Shown here piece by piece: positions 25,379 to 33,495 of a stretch of 64,000 bases of DNA. The stretch covers positions 1,055,782 through 1,119,781 of the forward strand of contig NZ_RCIP01000002.1 in NCBI RefSeq assembly GCF_004000275.1, given 5' to 3'. Origin of the DNA: Saccharospirillum alexandrii. GTDB taxonomy: Bacteria; Pseudomonadota; Gammaproteobacteria; Pseudomonadales; Natronospirillaceae. A program made the position numbers and the translations under genes. The notes below the pieces were generated by a model that did not search any database, had not been told where the DNA came from, and saw only the letters and a program-made list of their open reading frames with translations. The first letter of the stretch is position 1; each line of letters begins with the position of its first letter.

Positions 25379-25411
25379 CCGCCAGTGCCTTATGGGCCTG
25401 GCGGTTTTTTT
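25379..25411 (+). terminator. rho-independent terminator after the TRAP operon
   Basis: CCGCCAG and CTGGCGG arms around a 12-base loop, followed by seven T. It overlaps the stop codon of the convergent LysR gene. Confidence 0.88.
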
Positions 25412-26288
25412 ATGGCTGATGCATTGGGTTCAATGCCTTCATAAACGCCTGCACCAGCGGTGATTTAATCGCCTCGGGCGAACACACCCAAGAGAAAGAC
25501 CGCACCAATGTCAGATCCGTATTAAGCGGTACAAAACGGCCCGACCCGTCAGCATCAAGCGACAGGTGAGATAAACACCCGGCCCCTAGCCCGCTTAGTA
25601 CGGCTTGTTTAATGGCCTCCTGCCGGCTCAGGGTTAAGCGTATTTTCGGCTGTATGCCCGCTGCCTGCATGGCAGTATCGAACACCTCCCGGGTACCGGA
25701 GCCGGGCTCGCGGACGATCCAGTCCAGGGTTTCCAGCTGGTCGACAGATACCTGTGTTTCATCGGCCAGCGGGTGACTCCGGGTTACAAACAGCGCCAAG
25801 CGGTCTTCCTGCCAGCGCCGAATCTGCAAATAATCATGCACGGCCGGCCCTTCGATCAAGCCAATCTGTGCCTGGCCGGTTTCCAGTTGCTGCAGCACGC
25901 CCCGGGTGTTCTGGATATCGATGGCCGGGCGGATGCCCGAGTATTGCTCCGTTAGCTGGGCCAACACGCCTGGGATGACATAGCAGGCGATGGTGGTGCT
26001 AGCGGCAATGCGTAGCTGACCGGCAAGGTCATCGCCCGACCCTTCCGCCAGCCGCTGACAATCGCTGAGAATCAGCCGCACCTGCGGTAGGCGGTCGCGC
26101 CCAGCCGACGTAAGCACTAACTCCCGGCCACGGCGTTCAAACAGCGCCAGCCCCATCTGCCGCTCTAGCTCCGTGACGGCCTGGCTGGCGGCAGACTGGC
26201 TGATGGCCTGTTCTTCGGCCGCCAGGGTGAGGCGCCCGAGGCGAGCCGTTGCTTCGAATATGGCCAGTTGACGCAGGGTGAAATTCAT
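25410..26288 (-). CDS. LysR family transcriptional regulator (YeiE-like)
   Basis: Protein of 292 residues. N-terminal winged helix (TLRQLAIFEATARLGRLTLA, QSAASQAVTELERQMGLALF), then the effector-binding domain. Divergent from a YeiH-family membrane protein, the arrangement of the yeiE-yeiH pair in enterobacteria, where YeiE responds to sulfite. The same role is plausible but unproven. It converges on the TRAP operon, overlapping its terminator. Confidence 0.9.
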   Translation of the reverse strand: MNFTLRQLAIFEATARLGRLTLAAEEQAISQSAASQAVTELERQMGLALFERRGRELVLTSAGRDRLPQVRLILSDCQRLAEGSGDDLAGQLRIAASTTIACYVIPGVLAQLTEQYSGIRPAIDIQNTRGVLQQLETGQAQIGLIEGPAVHDYLQIRRWQEDRLALFVTRSHPLADETQVSVDQLETLDWIVREPGSGTREVFDTAMQAAGIQPKIRLTLSRQEAIKQAVLSGLGAGCLSHLSLDADGSGRFVPLNTDLTLVRSFSWVCSPEAIKSPLVQAFMKALNPMHQP

Positions 26289-26378
26289 AAGCCCAGCCGA
26301 ACTATTAGTTAAGTTATATCCATTATACTTATGTTAAGGACCAAACTACAGTAACCGCACTTGAATGGGAGCTTTGTC

Positions 26379-27374
26379 ATGGTGTGGATACTGGTAGGTT
26401 TGGCAGGCGCAGCCTTGTTGCTGTCTCAACTGCCGTTGCTGGCGGGCATTGGCCTGAGCGCCCTGCCGTTGGCCGTGCTGATCGGTGCGCTCTATGGCAA
26501 CTCGCCGCTGGCGACCGAACCGACCGCCAAAACCAAGGCCGTGCTGGGGTTTGCCCAGCAAAAGCTGCTGCGCCTGGGCATCATTCTGTTTGGCTTTAAC
26601 CTGAGTCTTACCCAACTCGTCGCCGTCGGCTGGCCTGCCCTGGTGGCCGATGCGATTATGATAGTGGTGGTACTGAGTTTCGGCATCTGGTTTGGCATTC
26701 GGTGCCTGAAAATGAGCCCCGAGCTTGCTTCGCTGGCTTCAGTCGGCAGTGCCGTCTGCGGTGCCGCTGCCATCATGGCCGCCAACCCGGTGATTAAAGG
26801 CCGAGATCAGGATGTGACCCTCTCGGTGGCGCTGGTGGTTATCTTCGGTACCCTGGCCATGTTCACCTACCCGCTGCTGTTCGCCTATTCCGGGCTCGAC
26901 CCGGCCTGGTTTGGTATTTACATCGGCAGCACCGTGCACGAAGTCGCTCAGGCTGTCGCCGCTGGCCAGTCGATGGGTGCGGAGACCATGGAATTTGCGG
27001 TCGTCACCAAGCTGGTGCGCGTGATGATGCTGGCCCCGGTTGTTCTGGTACTGGCTCAGGTTTTCATTCGTTTGCGTCGGCATGAATCGACTGACGCTAC
27101 CAGAGCCCCACTGCCAATCCCCTGGTTTGTCTTCGGTTTTATGCTCGCCGCTGGCGTCGGCAGCCTGGGTTGGTTGCCGCCGGCTGTCATCACGGCATTG
27201 CAATGGCTGGCTCAACTGGCACTGGCACTGGCGATGGTCGCCCTTGGCATCAAGGCGCGCTGGTGCGACCTGAAAACCGCCGGTTGGCGCCCGGTGGCTC
27301 ATGCGGGGGTTTTGTTCGTTCTGCTGTTGGGTGGCGGGCTTGGGTTGACGTCGGCTTTGGTAACAATGTTCTAA
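26379..27374 (+). CDS. YeiH family putative sulfate/sulfite exporter (UPF0324)
   Basis: Protein of 331 residues, about ten membrane helices. The YeiH family is recognisable from LRLGIILFGFNLSLTQL, SVGSAVCGAAAIMAANPVI and GSTVHEVAQAVAAG. Thought to export sulfite or sulfate-related anions; biochemical evidence for the family is thin. ATG 26379 has GGGAG eight bases upstream and was preferred to TTG 26361. The short gap to the divergent LysR gene is AT-rich and must hold both promoters. Confidence 0.92.
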   Translation: MVWILVGLAGAALLLSQLPLLAGIGLSALPLAVLIGALYGNSPLATEPTAKTKAVLGFAQQKLLRLGIILFGFNLSLTQLVAVGWPALVADAIMIVVVLSFGIWFGIRCLKMSPELASLASVGSAVCGAAAIMAANPVIKGRDQDVTLSVALVVIFGTLAMFTYPLLFAYSGLDPAWFGIYIGSTVHEVAQAVAAGQSMGAETMEFAVVTKLVRVMMLAPVVLVLAQVFIRLRRHESTDATRAPLPIPWFVFGFMLAAGVGSLGWLPPAVITALQWLAQLALALAMVALGIKARWCDLKTAGWRPVAHAGVLFVLLLGGGLGLTSALVTMF

Positions 27375-27434
27375 CGGGCCGTTGAAATTCGCGCCCCTGC
27401 TGTCACGCCGGGCATCCAATCAACGCGTCTGTGA

Positions 27435-27450
27435 GTATACTGATGTATAC
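27435..27450. promoter_or_regulatory. short dyad upstream of the cupin gene
   Basis: GTATAC, TGAT, GTATAC lies 21 bases before the ATG of the cupin gene. The two half-sites are identical and palindromic. It could be an operator or fall within the core promoter; no regulator is identified. Confidence 0.35.
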
Positions 27451-27470
27451 ATGCTTGCACGGACTGGTTA

Positions 27471-28181
27471 ATGAACGCTTTGGATCCCTACTGGCGGCGG
27501 CTCTATGAAAACCGCCCGAATCGTACTCAGCACGCTGACGCCCTGCCTGTAACCGCCCTGAACGCAGACCTTACCCAACCGGCCATCATCAATACCGACA
27601 AAGCCCAATGGGTGCCTTCACCAGCGCCGGGTGTTCAGCGAATATTGCTGGAGCGCAACGGTGGCGAGCAGACGACGCGGGCGACAAGCCTGGTGGCCTA
27701 TGAACCGAACAGCCAGTTTGCCGGGCATGAGCACCCGCTGGGCGAAGAGTTTCTGGTATTGGCAGGGGTGTTCTCGGATGAAAACGGGGATTACCCGGCC
27801 GGCACCTATGTGCGCAACCCACCCGGGTCACAGCACAAACCACGCAGCCAGCCAGGCTGCCTGATTCTGGTGAAGCTGCAGCAATTCCGGCCCGATGATC
27901 GGAATCACCTTGTGGTCAGTCCGAGCCAGTCACGGGAATCCTCCGTATTGTTTAACGACTACGAACAGGTGCATTGGTTGCGCGCGCAAGACAACCTGAA
28001 ACTGACCGCAGAAGACCACCCCGGTGGCATAGAGTTGCTGTTGCTGAGCGGTGCCTGCGACTACGCAGGGCGCCCATGGAGTGCCGGCACCTGGATTCGG
28101 TTGCCGGCGACCTCACTATCGACCGTCGAACTGGCGGCGGGTGCCGAAGCCTGGGTGAAGACAGGGCATCTGGGTCAGTAA
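27471..28181 (+). CDS. ChrR-like double-cupin protein
   Basis: Protein of 236 residues with two cupin barrels in tandem. The first has GHEHPLGEEFLVLAGVFSDE followed by YPAGTYVRNPPGSQHKP, giving the metal-binding H-x-H...E...H set of ChrR-type cupins. The second (about 150-230) keeps the fold (GGIELLLLSGACDYAGRPW) but lacks the histidines. In ChrR this domain senses singlet oxygen as part of an anti-sigma factor; here there is no N-terminal anti-sigma domain and no sigma factor next to it, so it is a stand-alone cupin of unknown role. Confidence 0.82.
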   Translation: MNALDPYWRRLYENRPNRTQHADALPVTALNADLTQPAIINTDKAQWVPSPAPGVQRILLERNGGEQTTRATSLVAYEPNSQFAGHEHPLGEEFLVLAGVFSDENGDYPAGTYVRNPPGSQHKPRSQPGCLILVKLQQFRPDDRNHLVVSPSQSRESSVLFNDYEQVHWLRAQDNLKLTAEDHPGGIELLLLSGACDYAGRPWSAGTWIRLPATSLSTVELAAGAEAWVKTGHLGQ

Positions 28182-28189
28182 GCCGCACA

Positions 28190-29188
28190 TTAATAGTATT
28201 TGAGTTCGGTCGACTTACCCCAGAACACCCGATAGGCAAACGCCGTATATGCCAGAATGAGCGGCAGTACAATGGCAACGCCTACGCCGATGAACTGTAG
28301 CGAGGCAGTCGCACTGGCGGCTTCCGCCGCCGTGAGTTTACCCGGCACCACGTATGGGAAAAAGCTGTAAGCCAGGCCCAGAAAGCTCAGCAAAAAGAGC
28401 AGAGCTGCGGCAACAAAAGGAAACCAGCAACCGACATCATCCCGCGTTGGCACCTGCTTCAGGTACTGATCGACCAGCACTACCAAAATCAGACACACCA
28501 GCGGAATCGGGATCAGTAGAAACACCGCAGGCATGCTGAGCCAGCGTTCGGCCACATCGGCACTGACCAGGGGGTTCATCACACTGATGGCGGCTATGCC
28601 CAAGGCGGCAAACCAGCCGGCGCGCCGCGACCAGTAGGCCGCCCGGATTTGCAATTCCCCCTCCGATTTCATCACCAGCCAGGCACCGCCAATGTAGGCG
28701 AACGCCGCGCTGACGCAGATGCCGCTGAGCACGGCAAACCCCTGCGCCACCCAGCCGGTCTGAAACGCCAGCACATAACGGCCCAGCATATAGCCGAGCG
28801 TCAGCGAGGTGATCAGCGAGCCTGCCTTGAAGGCGTGATCCCACAGGCGGCGATGGCCGGTAACGGCTTTGGCGCGGAAGTCGAAGGAGACGCCCCGCAA
28901 TATAAGCCCGATCAGCAAGAAGGCGGCGGGCAAATACAACTCGCGCAACACCAGGCTGTGGGCTTCGGGAAAGGCGATCAGCAAGATCCCCACGGCCAGC
29001 ACCAGCCAGGTTTCGTTGGCATCCCAGAACGGGCCGATGGAGGCGATCATCTGGCTGCGTTGGGGTTCGTTATCCATCGGCAGCAGCAAGCCGACGCCGA
29101 GGTCATAGCCATCGAGCACGGCGTAAATCAGAACGGCCAGGCCCATCAGGACGAGAAATATTTCTGGTAGCCATTCGGTGATGATCAT
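28190..29188 (-). CDS. cydB: cytochrome bd ubiquinol oxidase subunit II (CydB/CioB)
   Basis: Protein of 332 residues with eight to nine membrane helices. CydB family features are DGYDLGVGLLLPM near residue 26, GPFWDANETWLVLAVGILL near 52 and LRGVSFDFRAK near 98. With subunit I it reduces oxygen to water using ubiquinol, conserving less energy than haem-copper oxidases but with high oxygen affinity and resistance to inhibitors. Its start shares a base with the stop of the subunit I gene, so translation is coupled. No cydX-like small gene is seen downstream. Confidence 0.95.
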   Translation of the reverse strand: MIITEWLPEIFLVLMGLAVLIYAVLDGYDLGVGLLLPMDNEPQRSQMIASIGPFWDANETWLVLAVGILLIAFPEAHSLVLRELYLPAAFLLIGLILRGVSFDFRAKAVTGHRRLWDHAFKAGSLITSLTLGYMLGRYVLAFQTGWVAQGFAVLSGICVSAAFAYIGGAWLVMKSEGELQIRAAYWSRRAGWFAALGIAAISVMNPLVSADVAERWLSMPAVFLLIPIPLVCLILVVLVDQYLKQVPTRDDVGCWFPFVAAALLFLLSFLGLAYSFFPYVVPGKLTAAEAASATASLQFIGVGVAIVLPLILAYTAFAYRVFWGKSTELKYY

Positions 29189-30594
29189 CAGCGTGCCTCC
29201 TGGTGGTTGGCATTGGGCTCGGCGGCAGCGCGGGCTTGCAGTTCGTCGAGATCGACATCGACCTCGCGTTCAAACTCTTCGACTTCAACCGATTTACGCG
29301 CCATGTAAAACAGGGTCTGCAGGTAGGCAAACAGCAGGACGGCGTAGACCAACAGATACATCGTCAACGATAAACCCACCTGCGCTCCCGGTACCGTGGT
29401 CACCGCTTCCGAGGTGCGCAATACACCTGACACCAGCCAGGGCTGTCGGCCAATTTCAGTCACGTACCAGCCCGCCAGTGTCGCCAGCCAGCCCGAGAAC
29501 GTCATGCCGACCAGGGTGCGCTGCATCCATACCGGCACCGCGCCCCGGCGCCACAAAAACCAGCTGCCAAGCCAACTGACCGCGAGCATTAACAGCCCCA
29601 GACCCACCATAATGCGAAAACCGAAAAACAGGGGTTTTACCGGCGGATGCCCTTCTTCTTCAAATTCATTCAGCCCGCGAATTTCACCGTTCATATCGTG
29701 AGTCAGAATGAAACTGGCCAGCCCGGGCACACCGACTTCAAAGGCGTTGGAACGGGTTTCTTCATCGGGCCAGGCAAACAGCAGCAACGGAGCACCGCGC
29801 TCGGTCTCCCAAACGCCTTCCATGGCCGCCACTTTTTGCGGCTGATGTTCAAAGGTGTTGAGGCCATGCAAGTCACCCACAAAAATCTGCACTGGAATCA
29901 ACAAGGCCGCCACAACGATGCCCGCACTCATCGCCTTGCGCGGTGCCAGCTTGGTATCGCCTTTCAACAAGCGATAAGCCGATAAGCCCGCAATCAGAAA
30001 CGCCGCGGTGAGGCCAGAGGCAATCATCATATGCGTCAGCCGGTATGGCATGGACGCGTTAAAAATGATGTCCCACCAGCTAACGGGGTGGGCCACACCA
30101 TTGATCATTTCGAAGCCATCGGGTGTGTGCATCCAGCTGTTCAGCGCGATGATCCAGAAGGCAGAGAGCGAGGTGCCAATGGCGACCAGAAACGTTGATA
30201 GCGTATGCAACCAGCTGGGCACTCTTTGGCTTCCGAACAACATGATGCCGAGAAAGGTTGCTTCCATGAAAAACGCAGTCAGCACTTCATAGCCAAGCAG
30301 TGGCCCGGCAATGTTACCCACGGTTTCCATGAAACCTGGCCAGTTGGTGCCGAACTGAAAGCTCATGGTAATGCCGCTGACCACACCGAGCGCAAAGCTC
30401 AGCGCGAACACCTTCACCCAGAACCGATAGATCCGCATCCAGACCGGATGCCCGCTGATTTCGTGCCGTACTTTGAAGTAAACCAGAAACCAGGCCAGTG
30501 CGATGGTGATGGTCGGGAACAATATGTGAAAGCTGATGTTGGCGGCGAACTGAATGCGCGACAACATCAAGACATCGGCCAATTGTGACTCCAT
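29188..30594 (-). CDS. cydA: cytochrome bd ubiquinol oxidase subunit I (CydA/CioA, cyanide-insensitive type)
   Basis: Protein of 468 residues, nine membrane helices. Haem ligands and key acids are in place: H23 (SFHILFPT), H188 (RLTHMM), M329 (GFRIMVG), plus E103 and E111 in GYEVLTAFFMEATF. The quinol-site GRQPW is at 382-386. The Q-loop between helices 6 and 7 is short, as in the cyanide-insensitive CioA type of pseudomonads, rather than the long loop of E. coli CydA. First gene of a two-gene operon; a long hairpin repeat lies just upstream of it. Confidence 0.95.
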   Translation of the reverse strand: MESQLADVLMLSRIQFAANISFHILFPTITIALAWFLVYFKVRHEISGHPVWMRIYRFWVKVFALSFALGVVSGITMSFQFGTNWPGFMETVGNIAGPLLGYEVLTAFFMEATFLGIMLFGSQRVPSWLHTLSTFLVAIGTSLSAFWIIALNSWMHTPDGFEMINGVAHPVSWWDIIFNASMPYRLTHMMIASGLTAAFLIAGLSAYRLLKGDTKLAPRKAMSAGIVVAALLIPVQIFVGDLHGLNTFEHQPQKVAAMEGVWETERGAPLLLFAWPDEETRSNAFEVGVPGLASFILTHDMNGEIRGLNEFEEEGHPPVKPLFFGFRIMVGLGLLMLAVSWLGSWFLWRRGAVPVWMQRTLVGMTFSGWLATLAGWYVTEIGRQPWLVSGVLRTSEAVTTVPGAQVGLSLTMYLLVYAVLLFAYLQTLFYMARKSVEVEEFEREVDVDLDELQARAAAEPNANHQEAR

Positions 30595-30624
30595 AGATCC
30601 TCCGGAAAAACAGTTAACACTCAG

Positions 30625-30821
30625 TCAAGATTCGGAGTTCGGGCCCATTAGGTGGCATTGGCCCGCATCGGTCACCTGGCATGCCCCTGTGGGGCCGGCG
30701 TAAATCTGTCCATGGCGGTCCGACGATTCGGGCCTAGACCGCAACATCCATGTTGCGGACTACCCCTCAGGGGCACACCAGGTAACCGCTGCTTGTTAAT
30801 TCGACAAACTCCACATCTTGA
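30625..30821. repeat. long hairpin repeat element, copy 1
   Basis: Outer arms TCAAGATTCGGAGTTC (30625-30640) and CAAACTCCACATCTTGA (30805-30821) enclose inner arms ACCTGGCATGCCCCTGTGGGG-type (30674-30694 with 30763-30783). The core holds GGCGTAAATCTGTCCATGG, GGGCCTAGACCGC and the small hairpin GCAACATCCATGTTGC. Same core as copies at 31592, 45767 and 46148. It fills the gap between the cytochrome bd operon and the GbsR gene. Confidence 0.8.
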
Positions 30822-30826
30822 ATATT

Positions 30827-31396
30827 TCAGTCATTGCCGATGGCTTTCTTTCTCGTTTTCGGTCGCAACCGGTCAGTCATTTCCAATACTTTGCCGACGC
30901 CAGACCCGAGTCGCATCAGTGCCTGCAGGTGTTCGGGTTTCATGTGCTGCATGTCGTCGAACCAGTGGTTAAACAGTTCCAGCAGGTCGTGAATTTCCTG
31001 CATCTGCTGGCGGGCGTGGTGCGGCATGTCATCCTGCTCACTGGCCATCAGTTGGCTGCGCAGCATCGACAGGGTTGGGTCCACTTCCCGTTTCTTGCGT
31101 TCTTCCAGCACCTGTTGCGACAGCTCCCAGATGGTGCCGTTGGCCAAAAAGTAGTCTTTGCGGTCGCCCGGCTCACGGTGCGTCCGGATCAGCCGCCAGG
31201 AGTGCAGCTCCTTCAACGCCATACTGACGTTGCCGCGCGAGATGCTCAGCGACGCGGCAATATCGTCGGCCGACAGGGGTTCATCACTGAACACCAGCAA
31301 CGCCAGCATCTGCCCCACGGTGCGGTTGAAGCCCCAGCGACTGCCCATTTCGCCAAAGTGCAGAATCATGTTTTCCAGTTCAGTGGTCAGCTTCAT
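30827..31396 (-). CDS. GbsR/MarR family transcriptional regulator
   Basis: Protein of 189 residues. Winged helix at about 25-85 (GFNRTVGQMLALLVFSDEPL, SISRGNVSMALKELHSWRLI, HREPGDRKDYF), then a helical C-terminal dimerisation region. GbsR-type proteins regulate osmoprotectant or multidrug genes in other bacteria; here the target is unknown. It is in the same direction as the cytochrome bd operon, about 230 bases upstream of it, so it could regulate that operon, but a long hairpin intervenes. Confidence 0.88.
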   Translation of the reverse strand: MKLTTELENMILHFGEMGSRWGFNRTVGQMLALLVFSDEPLSADDIAASLSISRGNVSMALKELHSWRLIRTHREPGDRKDYFLANGTIWELSQQVLEERKKREVDPTLSMLRSQLMASEQDDMPHHARQQMQEIHDLLELFNHWFDDMQHMKPEHLQALMRLGSGVGKVLEMTDRLRPKTRKKAIGND

Positions 31397-31591
31397 CGCG
31401 CCCTCTATCAGAACCCCGATCCCACACCCTTGATGCAGATCATCAGATTATTGAAGTTTCAGTATTTTCTGAAAGTTTAGAAAGATCTGAGCAATATGCA
31501 AGAATTTTCAGGGGGCAGGGACGTAAAGGTGGCGGGATGTGCTGGGTCTTTAGCCATGGCCAGCTTTGTCCACGCCCGATGGTAGCCAGAG

Positions 31592-31698
31592 GGGCTGCCG
31601 GGTATGCTCATTGGAGGCACGCCGTAAATACATCCAGGTAGGCTCGACAGCCCGCGTCCTGCGGTCTGACGGCCTCCAATGAGCATACCCGGCAGCCC
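31592..31698. repeat. long hairpin repeat element, copy 3
   Basis: Perfect 27-base arms: one begins GGGCTGCCGGG (31592-31618), the other ends CCCGGCAGCCC (31672-31698). The 53-base loop includes CGCCGTAAATACATCCAGG and CCGCGTCCTGCGG, related to the cores of the other copies. It lies in the 353-base gap between the ABC exporter and the GbsR gene; nothing else is seen there. Confidence 0.8.
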
Positions 31699-31749
31699 GA
31701 AGCTTCTCCGTGCCGATTCAAATAGAACCACATTCAAAGGCCCTGGCAC

Positions 31750-33495
31750 CTAAGCAGAAACAACAGGGTCCTTTTGCTGCTGTAACTCATACATGTGGCG
31801 ATAGAGGCCTTCTTCGGCCATCAGCGCCTTGTGGTGGCCCTGTTGCTGAATGTGGCCCTGGTGGAGCACAACGATCTGGTCCGCTTCCATGACGGTGCTC
31901 AGGCGGTGAGCGATGGCGATGATGGTGATGTGGCCGCGCAGTGCCATCAGCGACTGCTGGATCAGTGCCTCGGTGTGGCTGTCGATGTTGGCGGTGGCTT
32001 CATCGAGAATCAGAATGTCCGGCTTGCGGGCCAGGGTTCTGGCCAGGCTGAGCAACTGGCGCTGGCCGTTGCTGAGGTTGCCACCGCGTTCGGTCAGCAC
32101 GGTCTGGTAGCCCTTGGGCATGCGCATGATGGCGTCGTGCAATTGGGCCTGACGGGCAGCCTGCTCTACTTCCGCATCGGTGAGGTCCCATTCCAGGCGA
32201 ATGTTGTCGGCAATGGTGCCCATGAAGATGAACGGGTCTTGCTGCACCAGGCCCATGCGTCGGCTGCGCTCGGCCGGGTCAATGCGGTCGAGGGGAATTT
32301 CTCCCACCCGCACGGTGCCGAGTTCAACCGGGTAAAAGCCCATCAGCAACGACATCAGCGTGCTCTTGCCAGAGCCGGTGTGGCCAACGATGCCGACAAA
32401 CTGACCGGGTTCGATGCTGAGGTTCACGTCGGTCAGCACCGTGCTGCGGCCATCGTAACTGAAGGCCTCGATTTCGAATTTAACCGACGCATCGCGAGGG
32501 CTTTCCGGATGGGCTGGCACAGCCACCGTCGATTCGTCGAGCAGTTTGAACACACGATCGGCCGAGACCAGTGCCTGCTGAAACATGTTCAGCCGCGAGA
32601 TCATGTCGATGACCGGTTCGGTCAGGTTGCCCAGGTAATTCAGAAAAGCGTAGATAACGCCGACCTGAATCGCCCCGGCGGGGCTGAGGAAATCCCAGCC
32701 GAAGGCGAACAGCAAGCCAGCGAGCAAGGCCATGTAAACCAGGTCGACCAGGGCGCGCAGCATCAGGCCATCGATCATGACATTGCGGATCTTGGCCTTG
32801 TAATGGTCGGTGCTGGTGGTTTCAAAGGCGCGGCTGAAGCGGCCTTGCTGATTCATCAGCTGAATCACCGACATGCCCTGAATGCCTTCGTTCATGCGCG
32901 CGTTAATGTCACTGAGCAGGGTACGCACTTGCTGGAACACCGGCGTCGACAGCTTCTGGTAAATCAGCATGATGCTGATCACCGCTGGCACCAGAACCAC
33001 ACAAATCAGCATCAGTTTCAGGTTCAGAAAAGCCATCGCGATCAGAATGCCGGTCATGCGGATGCTGTTTTGAATCACCACGGAAATGACGTTGACGTAC
33101 AAGTCTTTGATCGCTTCGGTGTCGTTGGTAATGCGGCTGATCAGGCTGCCGGTCGGGGTGTGATCAAAAAACGCCAGTGGCAGGCGCATCACCTTGGCGA
33201 ATACCTGCTCGCGAATGGTCTGCACCACGTTCAGCGCAATGCGGTTAAAGCGAATGGCCTGCTGGAAGAAGCACACGGCGGATATCAGTTGCGCGGTCAG
33301 ATACGCCAGCACCAAACCCACCAGCGGTGTCACCGCCCAGTAACCCGGTGTCAGGAAGCTGTCGATAAACACCTTGATCAGGTAGGGGCCGAGCACGTTA
33401 CCGGCGGTTGCCAGGGTGAGCAGCAGTACGGCTTGAATCAGCATGGGCCGGTACGCCAGACCGTAGCGCAACAAGCGAGTAAAGGTGCCTTTCAT
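31750..33495 (-). CDS. ABC transporter, SmdB/MdlB-like half-transporter
   Basis: Protein of 581 residues: six-helix transmembrane domain (about 1-310), then an ATPase domain with Walker A GHTGSGKST, signature LSNGQ and Walker B ILILDEATAN with the catalytic glutamate. The best match is the MdlB/SmdB partner of a heterodimeric type IV exporter. The signature has N in place of the usual second G (LSGGQ). ATG 33495 overlaps the upstream partner gene by four bases (ATGA), so the pair is translationally coupled. The cargo is unknown; relatives export lipids, peptides or drugs. Confidence 0.93.
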   Translation of the reverse strand: MKGTFTRLLRYGLAYRPMLIQAVLLLTLATAGNVLGPYLIKVFIDSFLTPGYWAVTPLVGLVLAYLTAQLISAVCFFQQAIRFNRIALNVVQTIREQVFAKVMRLPLAFFDHTPTGSLISRITNDTEAIKDLYVNVISVVIQNSIRMTGILIAMAFLNLKLMLICVVLVPAVISIMLIYQKLSTPVFQQVRTLLSDINARMNEGIQGMSVIQLMNQQGRFSRAFETTSTDHYKAKIRNVMIDGLMLRALVDLVYMALLAGLLFAFGWDFLSPAGAIQVGVIYAFLNYLGNLTEPVIDMISRLNMFQQALVSADRVFKLLDESTVAVPAHPESPRDASVKFEIEAFSYDGRSTVLTDVNLSIEPGQFVGIVGHTGSGKSTLMSLLMGFYPVELGTVRVGEIPLDRIDPAERSRRMGLVQQDPFIFMGTIADNIRLEWDLTDAEVEQAARQAQLHDAIMRMPKGYQTVLTERGGNLSNGQRQLLSLARTLARKPDILILDEATANIDSHTEALIQQSLMALRGHITIIAIAHRLSTVMEADQIVVLHQGHIQQQGHHKALMAEEGLYRHMYELQQQKDPVVSA